NCBI GenBank assembly: GCA_964608735.1
Contig: CAZSPL010000007.1
Span: 1-42,997 of the forward strand
DNA length: 42,997 nt
Reading direction: 5' to 3'
Source of the DNA: CAZSPL01 sp964608735
GTDB lineage: Bacteria > JAJVIF01 > JAPKYR01 > CAZSPL01
Shown: positions 24,872 through 32,717 of the stretch, piece after piece
Layout of the letters: every line of letters starts with the position of its first letter
Position numbering within the stretch: position 1 is the first letter of the stretch
Position numbers and translations under genes: made by a program
The notes under the pieces: model-generated
What the model was told of the DNA's origin: nothing
Database searches by the model: none
What the model saw: the letters and a program-made list of their open reading frames with translations, nothing else

Positions 24872-26908
24872 ATGTTTTACAGGATCATCGCTTGCCTGCT
24901 TGCTCTCATTGCCATCGCGGTAATCGCGGGATGCTCCACCCCCGCCGGTGAATCGCTCCTGCCGGCGCAGGAACCCGCCACAGTACAGCCGAGGCATCAG
25001 GACACAGGCGGCGAAGTTATCGCGGGCATGTGGAATATCCGCATCAACAAAAATACGGCGCAGGTGGAAATCACGCCATCGAGAAGCAGCGACATGCTTC
25101 TCAATGTCCTGTCCTTCATGGAACCCCCGCCGCTCTATTACCTGCACGTTGACTGGGATACCCTTGTCCTGAAGCCCGAGGAGAACTATCTCGAAACCGT
25201 CGCCATTCTTTGCCACCCGCTCACGGAGCCCGAGAACGTGTTCATTGGATTCGATGTCCGCGGCGTCGTGTTCGGGCCGAAGCTCCTCGATCCCGATGGA
25301 TTCACCCCGATGTTGAATCCCGAATACTTCTCGGATGTCGAGTTCGGCTACACCGACGGCCTGCTCGGCGCGCCCGATTCATACGCGCACTTCGAGGGGG
25401 AATTGTGGCCGTATAAATATTACGCTTCCGGTATTGAGCCGTATGAATCCCTTGACGATTATTTCGCCGTCGCGGAAAATCTCGACAACCGCGGCAATTT
25501 CCCGGAAGGGGAAAGCATCGAACGATTCTACCGCCTCGATTTCGGCGATGACTACGGCGACTGGCTCGTCTTCAACTACGCGGTGCTCGCATCGTTCGAC
25601 TGGCCTGTCGGCGACTCGCCCTATGTACTCGACGACTTCCCCATCGAGACGGCTAACACTCCCGAGCCGTTTTATGCGAAAGTCGAAGTGATAAAGAATA
25701 CATTGAACTTCGAGCCCGGAAGCGACATCGGCGATGGCGCACTCAGCGTCGATGTCGAAGTCTTCGACTGGCAGGGGGCCGATGATTCGGTCGTTACCAT
25801 AGCGTCGGTGGACGGCACAAGCATCGTTGAAACTCCCGCCGTGTCGACGCATCCCGGGAACACGCATTGCAGCACCATATTCAGCTTCGTCAATGTCCCC
25901 GGCAACCCGTCGTCCGAAGGTTTGCTCGATTTGATAATACGCGCGTCCGACCCGGATGTGACCATCGGCGAAGCATGGATGTTCGGCCTGATGCCCGGCT
26001 CGAATCCGCTCCATGACGTGCCCGTCTATTCCGCGTTCATAACCGGCGTTGAAGTCGAGAGCAATATCCCGCCGCAGTGGATTCCATCGATAAACCTCGC
26101 TCCCGGATTCGGCATCCTCTGCCGCGACACAGCGCCGTATCCGGATTCCCAGAGCGCGTATCATTCATCGGCGGGATGGAACATCACCGGCGGAGCGCCA
26201 TACGACCCCGACGGCGGTACGTGGAGCATGTGGTACTACATCAGCACATCACCCGATACTCAAACCGGGTCGCCTTACGGGTGGGTTCAGACCCTCGATA
26301 CCGACTATATCGAAGTCGCATGGACGGATTACCAGTCCATCGCCCCGGATAAATTGTATCTCTGGATAAGGGCACAGGATGAAGAGGGCGCGACATCGGA
26401 CCCGGTAAAATGGGAATCGGACGGTGGATATATCGAGTTGTGCGATACCATTGACGGGTGGAACGATGATTTTCAGGATGACTGGACCGCGGGCGGATTC
26501 AGCGCGTTGTTCTTCCTCAATGAATCCCTCCGCCTGTATGTGCAACCGGCCGGCCTTTATGATTCGTGGTTCTACACAAGCACGGGATACCACCTCGGTG
26601 ATACTTCAACTACATCGGCAATCAAAGTGGAATTCTCCCGGCGCCCGCTCGCGTGGCATCTGAATTCCAACGAGTTGATACTTCGCTTGTCCTATCCCGA
26701 TCAGTCGACGCCGTCCATCGATCTCTTCAACTGGGCCGGTTCATACCCCGCGGGCGGGCCGTATTCGGCCTCGCTTCCCATGGCAACCTGGGGACAGCCG
26801 GTGGTAGGCTCGACCCGTACGATCGGATGGTATCTTGCCGATGAGTCGACCGATTCAAGCGGGATTGCGTATATCGATTACATGGGTATCTATGCCCATC
26901 CGCTTTAA
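24872..26908 (+). CDS. Module-sharing lipoprotein 5 with beta-sandwich-like C-terminus
   Basis: A 678-residue lipoprotein. ATG 24872 follows AGGAGG (24861-24866) by 5 bases, and the lipobox is IAGC (Cys21). The shared module spans about 45-395 (VIAGMWNI, MLLNVLSFMEPP, GFDVRGVVFG, LDPDGFTPMLNPEYF, GYTDGLLGAP, YKYYASG). It is closest to the member at 12599: both have the DVRGV.FGP stretch and a long GY.(D/N)GLLG.P loop. The rest has an extracellular beta-sandwich feel: WNITGGAPYDPDGGTWSMWY, then DEEGATSDPVKW, and a final domain with LFFLNESLRLYV and DSSGIAYIDYMGIY. The last could be a carbohydrate-binding or lectin-like fold; that is a guess from beta-rich, aromatic sequence. Confidence 0.82.
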   Translation: MFYRIIACLLALIAIAVIAGCSTPAGESLLPAQEPATVQPRHQDTGGEVIAGMWNIRINKNTAQVEITPSRSSDMLLNVLSFMEPPPLYYLHVDWDTLVLKPEENYLETVAILCHPLTEPENVFIGFDVRGVVFGPKLLDPDGFTPMLNPEYFSDVEFGYTDGLLGAPDSYAHFEGELWPYKYYASGIEPYESLDDYFAVAENLDNRGNFPEGESIERFYRLDFGDDYGDWLVFNYAVLASFDWPVGDSPYVLDDFPIETANTPEPFYAKVEVIKNTLNFEPGSDIGDGALSVDVEVFDWQGADDSVVTIASVDGTSIVETPAVSTHPGNTHCSTIFSFVNVPGNPSSEGLLDLIIRASDPDVTIGEAWMFGLMPGSNPLHDVPVYSAFITGVEVESNIPPQWIPSINLAPGFGILCRDTAPYPDSQSAYHSSAGWNITGGAPYDPDGGTWSMWYYISTSPDTQTGSPYGWVQTLDTDYIEVAWTDYQSIAPDKLYLWIRAQDEEGATSDPVKWESDGGYIELCDTIDGWNDDFQDDWTAGGFSALFFLNESLRLYVQPAGLYDSWFYTSTGYHLGDTSTTSAIKVEFSRRPLAWHLNSNELILRLSYPDQSTPSIDLFNWAGSYPAGGPYSASLPMATWGQPVVGSTRTIGWYLADESTDSSGIAYIDYMGIYAHPL

Positions 26909-26935
26909 TAGCCGCAACCATATATGAATAGACAG

Positions 26936-26960
26936 AAAACCCCGGTTCATCCGGGGTTTT
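26936..26960. terminator. Bidirectional terminator
   Basis: AAAACCCCGG (26936-26945) pairs with CCGGGGTTTT (26951-26960) around TTCAT. It sits between the convergent genes ending at 26908 (plus) and 26984 (minus). Confidence 0.9.
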
Positions 26961-26983
26961 CAGCGTAAGATACGATCTATCTT

Positions 26984-27316
26984 TCAATTCCGCCTTGCCT
27001 TGCGCCGGTTGTAGTCTGCGATAAGATCCTCCTCGCTTGTCACCCTTCGCGAGACATATCCGCCCCCCGCCCCGGTCCCGTGAACTTTCATATGCTCGCT
27101 CTGCCACATGCGGTCCTGCACCGCGCGCCGGGCCGTGTAGATGAAATAGACCGGCACCGCGATGAACGGAAGCAGCAAAAGGAACGGCACCCATACCCAT
27201 GGGTCGTCACCGTTGTCGGATGATTTCATAAGGATGTAGACAATCGTCAACCCGCCGATGCACATCGAGATACCCCATATAATCCTGAAGAAGAATAGAA
27301 CCAGATGACCTTCCAT
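26984..27316 (-). CDS. Small two-helix membrane protein, unknown function
   Basis: A 110-residue protein. ATG 27316 has GGGAGG 8 bases upstream; a GTG three codons earlier is too close to that site. Two hydrophobic segments (LVLFFFRIIWGISMCIGGLTIVYILM and WVWVPFLLLLPFIAVPVYFIY) flank a short acidic loop (SSDNGDDP). The C-terminal 45 residues are basic and cytoplasmic by the positive-inside rule (TARRAVQDRMWQ, then ADYNRRKARRN). I do not recognise a family. It is a single-gene unit, transcribed toward the shared terminator. Confidence 0.7.
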   Translation of the reverse strand: MEGHLVLFFFRIIWGISMCIGGLTIVYILMKSSDNGDDPWVWVPFLLLLPFIAVPVYFIYTARRAVQDRMWQSEHMKVHGTGAGGGYVSRRVTSEEDLIADYNRRKARRN

Positions 27317-27382
27317 TTCACACACCTCCCGTCAATCAATAGACTCCAACGCTCCGATTTTGTTGCATCAATAATTGGGGCC

Positions 27383-27392
27383 NNNNNNNNNN
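27383..27392. other. Assembly gap (ten N)
   Basis: Ten N bases join two contigs. The right flank starts with the perfect palindrome GTGCCAGGCAC (27394-27404), and the left ends GGGGCC. Both are pieces of the GCCAGGC-type repeat seen whole at 29401, which explains why assembly broke here. Gene order across this point is a scaffolding inference. Confidence 0.95.
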
Positions 27393-27439
27393 AGTGCCAG
27401 GCACCGATTTATTGCTTCCGCGATGCCGAACTGTTAGGG

Positions 27440-27445
27440 TATAAT
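27440..27445 (+). promoter_or_regulatory. -10 box upstream of the esterase-like lipoprotein
   Basis: TATAAT, 53 bases before the preferred start ATG 27499 and only 5 bases before an alternative in-frame ATG at 27451. Confidence 0.5.
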
Positions 27446-27498
27446 CAGTAATGGCAGATGGTTTTCATCGATACGCAGCGAGCCCGGGGAGTGTCGCG

Positions 27499-29394
27499 AT
27501 GAACCGAGTCCGGTTTGTGATTATCCTGTCAGCCGCCATCACACTGCTGGTTGGATGTTCGAGCGATTCAGCCGGTCCGGCTCTCCCCGCAAATACAGCA
27601 CTCAGCATATCACGGCAAACATTCGGCAAATCCGGAAGGATGCTTCTTGGCGCATGGGGCATCCGGTTTGACGCGTCCATCGGTGAATTTTATATCGAGC
27701 CGGCTCGCGGATTTGCGGCCCATTCCGACATTACGGAATTGCTGTCGCCTCCCGAATGCGATGACTGTCTTGAAATCGAAGTCGTTGATTTTCAACCGGA
27801 GCAGCATCAGGTCAAGGCGAAGCTCAAGCTGCGGAACGAGTCGGAACTTACCGTGCATGACGTGCGCGCGATAATGCTGTCCAAAGCCGCGGGCTTGAAA
27901 CTCCTTAACCCCGATGGATACACCGGCTTATGGGATGACGGTGGCGATCTTACAATCAACCCGTTCAAGGCGTTCGCAACCGACCAGCCGGACCGCACTG
28001 TCCTGCCCGGCACCGGCCACGCCCGGGTTTGTGAATTGTATTACCCGGTATTCGCGGCGCTTGTACACGCGGTTCTCGTTGTCGATGCATCGTGGCCGGG
28101 CAACTGCAGCGAACCATACGAAATCCGTAATTTTCAGCAGGAGACGATCTACAACCTGGCGGGATACACCGGCCTGATTTCAATCGATGTGTTCGACTGG
28201 CAGGATGATGTCGAGTCCGTGGTAATTGACGCATCGGAGGTAACCGGCAAGGAATTCAATGCATTCGCTTATTCGGCCGCGAACATGTGGGAGACGGTGA
28301 TTGAAAGCCAGTCACCCACGCCTGGCACATATGAATGCCTTGTAACAGCGGTGTCCGCGGGAAGCGAGATCCCTCTCTATGATCATGTCGAAATAACGGT
28401 CATGCCGCTTCCCGTGGATGTGGATGCCTTGTTCGCGGAACCAAGCCTCGGCGAAAGGAACGCAGTCCTTGCCGACTGGGCGGCGCGGGATGTCGCGGTG
28501 CATGATTATGTACTCGAAGGGCAGGCGTTCTATCCCGATAATTCGACATTGATGGTGGTTTCGCACACGCTTTCGGGCGAGCGGCATTACGGGGCGATAC
28601 GCATCCCGCCAGGAACCTACGAGCCGGATTCACTTCCTGTGCTAATAAAAACTCATGGTGGGGGCGAAGGTACGGGCGATTTCGCGTTCAGCCCGTCGGG
28701 GATTATCGGCGATTATTTCATCCAGGTGCTTCCGACATTCCGTGGCGAGCCGCTTTACATAACCATCGGCCCATTGGTTGGCATATACCAGTCGGAAGGG
28801 CATTCCAACGCATATGATACGGACGCCGATGATACGATTGCCCTCTTATCCGTATGCCTTGAGAATGTCGAGGCCGCCGACGAAACGCGTATCGCGATTG
28901 CGGGAGGAAGCCGCGGCGGAGGTACGGCGTTGCGCGCAAAGGTTCGTGACGACCGCATCCTCGCGGCTGTAAGCTTCGCCGCGGCGACCGATTTCTTCGC
29001 GGGACATGTGAAGGCGGCCGTTATCGCGCATTTGCTGGACAGCGAATTCCCGGGCACGAATCCAGTCGAGAATGGGGTTATCGAGGAAGTGGTCGACCCG
29101 ATCCTGCAGGGCGAGATGAGCATCGAGGCGGGGCGCCGGCTGATGCTTCTCGGTTCTCCGGCGTATTTCGTTGAATACCTTCCGAGGGTGCAGGTGCATC
29201 ATGGCGCTCTCGATTTAATCGTACCGGTCGAACAGGGAGACAGTCTCCAGAATCAGATGAACCTCGCTGGCATCACTGCACCCGATTATGAATACTTCCG
29301 TTATGAAACGGGCACTCACGATACAAGCACGTATACCGGCTACACCGTCAAGTACTTGGAACTCCTCACCTACGTGCTGGAATACGAAGGCTGA
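27499..29394 (+). CDS. Module-sharing lipoprotein 6 fused to an alpha/beta-hydrolase esterase domain
   Basis: A 631-residue lipoprotein. ATG 27499 is preferred because it has GGGGAG 7 bases upstream and gives a textbook signal peptide with lipobox LVGC (Cys20). Residues of about 45-300 are a shortened, more diverged version of the shared module (MLLGAWGI, VHDVRAIML, LLNPDGYTGLWDDGG). Residues of about 320-631 are a serine hydrolase: oxyanion-type THGGGEG near 384, nucleophile elbow GGSRGGG with Ser near 471, Asp in HGALDLIVP near 569, and the likely catalytic His in GTHDT near 606. This matches peptidase S9 or acetyl-xylan-esterase-like enzymes. It is the only member of the family here with a recognisable enzyme, acting outside the cytoplasm on an unknown ester or peptide. 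Confidence 0.84.
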   Translation: MNRVRFVIILSAAITLLVGCSSDSAGPALPANTALSISRQTFGKSGRMLLGAWGIRFDASIGEFYIEPARGFAAHSDITELLSPPECDDCLEIEVVDFQPEQHQVKAKLKLRNESELTVHDVRAIMLSKAAGLKLLNPDGYTGLWDDGGDLTINPFKAFATDQPDRTVLPGTGHARVCELYYPVFAALVHAVLVVDASWPGNCSEPYEIRNFQQETIYNLAGYTGLISIDVFDWQDDVESVVIDASEVTGKEFNAFAYSAANMWETVIESQSPTPGTYECLVTAVSAGSEIPLYDHVEITVMPLPVDVDALFAEPSLGERNAVLADWAARDVAVHDYVLEGQAFYPDNSTLMVVSHTLSGERHYGAIRIPPGTYEPDSLPVLIKTHGGGEGTGDFAFSPSGIIGDYFIQVLPTFRGEPLYITIGPLVGIYQSEGHSNAYDTDADDTIALLSVCLENVEAADETRIAIAGGSRGGGTALRAKVRDDRILAAVSFAAATDFFAGHVKAAVIAHLLDSEFPGTNPVENGVIEEVVDPILQGEMSIEAGRRLMLLGSPAYFVEYLPRVQVHHGALDLIVPVEQGDSLQNQMNLAGITAPDYEYFRYETGTHDTSTYTGYTVKYLELLTYVLEYEG

Positions 29395-29400
29395 TATTCC

Positions 29401-29441
29401 GGTGCCAGGCGTGGGGCCAGGCCCCTCATTTTATTTGCAAC
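29401..29441 (+). repeat. GCCAGGC-type repeat after a stop codon
   Basis: GGTGCCAGGCGTGGGGCCAG, then GCCCCTCATTTTATTTGCA. GGGGCC and GGCCCC pair closely. The tail is identical to the one at 21525-21542. It begins 7 bases past the TGA ending the esterase gene. Confidence 0.75.
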
Positions 29442-29465
29442 TATGTTCGAGTGGATGAAGTAGCA

Positions 29466-29489
29466 AAACCCCGGTAAAAACCGGGGTTT
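29466..29489. terminator. Bidirectional-type terminator hairpin
   Basis: AAACCCCGGT (29466-29475) and ACCGGGGTTT (29480-29489) enclose AAAA. It lies between the convergent genes ending at 29394 and 29600. Its stem core CCCCGG/CCGGGG is the same as in the terminator at 26936. Confidence 0.85.
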
Positions 29490-29599
29490 CGCAGGAGTTC
29501 TGAAGGGTTGATGTCACTTTGGCCAAAAGTTTACATCATTCTAAGGTTCTATCGAGCATTCACCAATGCCCACTTCAACTGAGCGAGCACCAGGATGTC

Positions 29600-30322
29600 T
29601 TAGACTTCAGCTTCCAAGTCGTCGAATCTTCCCGTGAAAGCGAACTCAAAGACGATGATGGTGTTCTCTGTGCTTGAGTCGTATTCGGCCCAGGCATTCC
29701 AATTGATGTGATTGACCCAGTCGTAGTAAAGGCCACCGGAAATAATGCTCTCCTCGTTGTCGGAGTAGCCGTAATAGTCAACCGCTATCGTCCAGTCTTC
29801 ATCCCATGCATAGTCAACGCCCCCGAAAAGGGAGTTATCGTCTTCCATACCGGATGCATTGTGAGCGAATCCGAGATAGCCGTTGGCGCGATTGAAGTTC
29901 TTGCCAATGACGATGTACGGAATCGGCTCGCTGATGAAGCGGTCGTTCGTGCCGATGATGTTGTCACATCCAACGGCGAGATCAACGGGGAAATTATCCT
30001 CCATCTCATCGAAGATCTTGTATTTCGCATACATGGTGAACGGTCCAATCGGGCGCTCACCATTGAATGCCATACCGATCTCGAAGTCCGGTAGGATACT
30101 GGCATAGAATTCCTGTGACAGGAATCGGCCGTCTTCCTCGAAGTACCCGCCGGCGAACTGGACGTCCGAGACCGCGAGGTCAAGGTTCCACTCGAATGTG
30201 CCGAGTTCGACAACATCCGGTGTCCAGATCGTGTTGAGGCCGGTTCCGTGGGCGAAAGCCGCGCTGCCCCAGAGGAATGAAGCAAAGATGGCCAAAGTGA
30301 CTATCAGAGCAAACCTTCTCAT
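29600..30322 (-). CDS. Exported beta-barrel-like outer-membrane protein
   Basis: A 240-residue protein with a clear signal peptide (MRRFALIVTLAIFASFLWGS, cleavage after AFA-HG near residue 24). Alternating aromatic and polar strands follow, with acidic turns: FEWNLDLAVSDVQFAGGYF, FEIGMAFNGERPIGPFTMY, WTIAVDYYGYSDNEES, ISGGLYYDWVNHINWNAW and TIIVFEFAFTG. This pattern of about ten to twelve amphipathic strands fits a small outer-membrane barrel. AAGGAGGAG precedes ATG 30322. If it is a barrel, the organism has an outer membrane. It is not a recognisable specific porin family to me. Confidence 0.75.
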   Translation of the reverse strand: MRRFALIVTLAIFASFLWGSAAFAHGTGLNTIWTPDVVELGTFEWNLDLAVSDVQFAGGYFEEDGRFLSQEFYASILPDFEIGMAFNGERPIGPFTMYAKYKIFDEMEDNFPVDLAVGCDNIIGTNDRFISEPIPYIVIGKNFNRANGYLGFAHNASGMEDDNSLFGGVDYAWDEDWTIAVDYYGYSDNEESIISGGLYYDWVNHINWNAWAEYDSSTENTIIVFEFAFTGRFDDLEAEV

Positions 30323-30381
30323 TGCAACTCCTCCTTAATAGAAATGAAAGGTTTGAGACGTTGCCTTTCCTATTTCGCGGC

Positions 30382-30390
30382 AGTATATCA
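30382..30390 (-). promoter_or_regulatory. Extended -10 promoter for the barrel-like protein
   Basis: Minus-strand TGATATACT, about 60 bases upstream of ATG 30322. No strong -35. The rest of the 259-base gap between genes (30323-30581) shows no other clear feature. Confidence 0.5.
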
Positions 30391-30581
30391 CAGCCGCTAT
30401 AGAAAATCTATTGGCTCGATGTCGCCTTATCGGCATCATCAAACCAAAAGCAACTTAAACAAAACTTATATTTATAGTATCCGCAGACAGCCGGAAAATT
30501 GACTGCCTCGGGCTTTTTTTCATGGTTCATCAATTTCGCCCTTGATGCGGGGGAAAAAGCAGCCCGCCCACATATAGTAAA

Positions 30582-31004
30582 TCAATTATCCTCACCCTTG
30601 TCAACATGCTTGATGAATCCGGCGTCCTCCAGGATCTTCCGATGGTCGAAGCCTAATTCCACACCGGCCAGGTCGGGAAATATCCGCGCCTCCAGGGCGT
30701 CATCATCGCCCCGGAGCCGCCCGCCGAGGGGCCTGACGATGTAGACGGCGCTTACGCTGTGCCCCCTCGGGTCCCGCGACGGGTCTGAATAAACGCCGAG
30801 GAGCCTTACGATCTCCACTTCGAGCCCGGTCTCTTCCGCAACTTCCCGTATACAAGCCGCTTCGGTGGTCTCGCCGACATCCACGAAGCCTCCCGGAAGC
30901 GCCCACATGCCCTGGAACGGCGGGTTCCTGCGGCGTATGAGCACTACGCCGCCAGGTGCATCTATCACCGCGTCGACCGTCAATTTTGGCGTTACCGGTT
31001 CCAT
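30582..31004 (-). CDS. NUDIX hydrolase, ADP-ribose pyrophosphatase-like
   Basis: A 140-residue NUDIX enzyme, which cleaves a nucleoside diphosphate linked to another moiety using Mg2+. The NUDIX box is complete: GGFVDVGE, then REVAEETGLEV. Around it, TVDAVIDAPGGVVLIRRRN and WALPGG resemble the short ADP-ribose pyrophosphatase group, as does the later GVYSDPSRDPRGHSVS with its conserved RDPRGH. The real substrate cannot be read from sequence. It is divergently transcribed from the purine permease. No strong Shine-Dalgarno site was noted before ATG 31004. Confidence 0.9.
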   Translation of the reverse strand: MEPVTPKLTVDAVIDAPGGVVLIRRRNPPFQGMWALPGGFVDVGETTEAACIREVAEETGLEVEIVRLLGVYSDPSRDPRGHSVSAVYIVRPLGGRLRGDDDALEARIFPDLAGVELGFDHRKILEDAGFIKHVDKGEDN

Positions 31005-31075
31005 ATGTTACTCAAATCCTGAATGCCCGCATCCGCATTTTTGTCATCTCAGTATACAGCCCCGGCCAAGTCATA

Positions 31076-31084
31076 TGCTATAAT
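31076..31084 (+). promoter_or_regulatory. Extended -10 promoter for the purine permease
   Basis: TGCTATAAT. The leader to GTG 31150 is about 60 bases and shows no recognisable purine riboswitch. Confidence 0.5.
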
Positions 31085-31149
31085 GCTTGAAAATTAATTC
31101 CCTTTAAATCTCATCAAGTTTCCCGACCTCAATCCTTTGGAGGTGTATA

Positions 31150-32541
31150 GTGGAAGCCCTCGACAAGTTCTTCAAACTGCGCGAAAACAAGACCGATGTG
31201 CGTACCGAGGTCATCGCGGGATTGACGACCTTCATGACGATGGCTTACATCATCTTCGTGCAGCCATTCGTACTCGGTGCCGCGGGGATGGATCACGACG
31301 CGGTGGTGATAGCCACCTGCGTTTCCGCGGCGGTCGCCACCATCATAATGGGGCTCTGGGCGCGCTACCCCATCGCCCTCGCCCCGGGTATGGGGGAGAA
31401 TTTCTTCTTCGCGTTCACGGTATGCGTTCCCGTCGCCGTCGGCGGGATGGGCATGACCTTCCAGCAGGCTCTCGCGGCCGTGTTCATCGCCGGGATCATA
31501 TTCCTCATACTCTCGTTCATGAGGATCCGGCATGCCCTTGTCGAAGCTATCCCCGACAGCATCAAGTACGCGATCGGGGCCGGTATCGGCTTGTTCATCG
31601 CGTTCATCGGGCTTACCAAGATGGGCATGGTCATCCGGAACAACGCGCCCGATGCGTATTTGATGCTCGGCCCTATCGCGGAGCTGCCGGTCATCCTCGG
31701 GATCATCGGCTTTATCCTCACCATCATCCTGATGGTGAAGAAGGTCAGGGGTTCGATCCTGATAGGGATCCTGTTCACCTATGCCCTGTTCCTCGTATTC
31801 GGACTGGTCAACTTCATCACGCCTGAAGGGCAGGGGCTGACAGGTATACCATCGCCGCACGAATCGACAATTTTCAAATTCGATTTTTCCAACGCATTCA
31901 CGCTCGATTTTATTCTGGTCGTAATCATCTTCCTGTTCATGGACCTGTTCGACACCACCGGGACACTGATCGCGGTCGCGGGAAGAGCGGGATTCCTCAA
32001 GGACGGTAGGCTCGAACGAGCGACCCCTGCATTCGCATCGGATGCCATCGGCACGGTGGTCGGCGCGTGCATGGGCACGAGCACCGTGACTAGCTACATC
32101 GAATCGGCGGCGGGAGTCGAAGCGGGCGGACGTACCGGCCTGACATCGGTTGTTACGGGACTTCTGTTCATAGTGGCGATGTTCTTCACGCCCGTGGTGA
32201 AAACGATAAGCGGCGGCATCCCGCTATGCATCAGCGGCGGTGAACCGATATGCAACATCAATCCGATCCTCGGGCCCGCCCTTGTCGCGGTAGGCGCGAT
32301 GATGACGGGCGCGCTTCGCAAGGTGGACTGGGATGATTACGCCACGGCGATACCGGCGTTCCTGATCCTCATCGGGATACCGCTCACCTATTCCATCACC
32401 GACGGTCTCGGCATCGGGTTCATCGCGCTGGCTATACTGAGGCTCGTGAAACCCGAAGCCGGCAAGCCGACGCCGTGGGTTATTTTCATCCTCGGGATTT
32501 TGTTCGTATTCAATTTCCTGATACGTATCGCCGCGACATAG
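31150..32541 (+). CDS. AzgA-type purine (guanine/hypoxanthine) permease, NCS2 family
   Basis: A 463-residue inner-membrane transporter with about 12-14 helices. Diagnostic stretches are FFKLRENKTDVRTEVIAGLT, TTFMTMAYIIFVQP, ALAPGMGENFFFAF (usually PGMG.NA), LFDTTGTLIAVAG, and GTSTVTSYIESAAGVEAGGRTGL. Characterised relatives carry adenine, guanine or hypoxanthine with protons. GTG 31150 follows GGAGG (31139-31143) by 6 bases. Glu in PGMGEN where family members often have Asn could alter selectivity. A NUDIX hydrolase lies divergently upstream. Confidence 0.92.
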   Translation: MEALDKFFKLRENKTDVRTEVIAGLTTFMTMAYIIFVQPFVLGAAGMDHDAVVIATCVSAAVATIIMGLWARYPIALAPGMGENFFFAFTVCVPVAVGGMGMTFQQALAAVFIAGIIFLILSFMRIRHALVEAIPDSIKYAIGAGIGLFIAFIGLTKMGMVIRNNAPDAYLMLGPIAELPVILGIIGFILTIILMVKKVRGSILIGILFTYALFLVFGLVNFITPEGQGLTGIPSPHESTIFKFDFSNAFTLDFILVVIIFLFMDLFDTTGTLIAVAGRAGFLKDGRLERATPAFASDAIGTVVGACMGTSTVTSYIESAAGVEAGGRTGLTSVVTGLLFIVAMFFTPVVKTISGGIPLCISGGEPICNINPILGPALVAVGAMMTGALRKVDWDDYATAIPAFLILIGIPLTYSITDGLGIGFIALAILRLVKPEAGKPTPWVIFILGILFVFNFLIRIAAT

Positions 32542-32717
32542 ATGGCGTCAGCCCGGGCGGCAGGATGAATCGTTTCCATTTCCTTGATGCTCGACGAGAG
32601 TGGTTCGGCGCGCGTATCCGCGGGAATGTCTGTGGAATCATCCGGCGTTGCCGATATTTAAAATAAGCATACACGGTGCGTCACGGTAATGAGTCCCGTT
32701 CATGGAACAGGCGATAT

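Noticed and set aside
31085..31149. Purine riboswitch before the permease
   Set aside because: The leader is about 60 bases and I could not find the conserved loop motifs or three-way junction.
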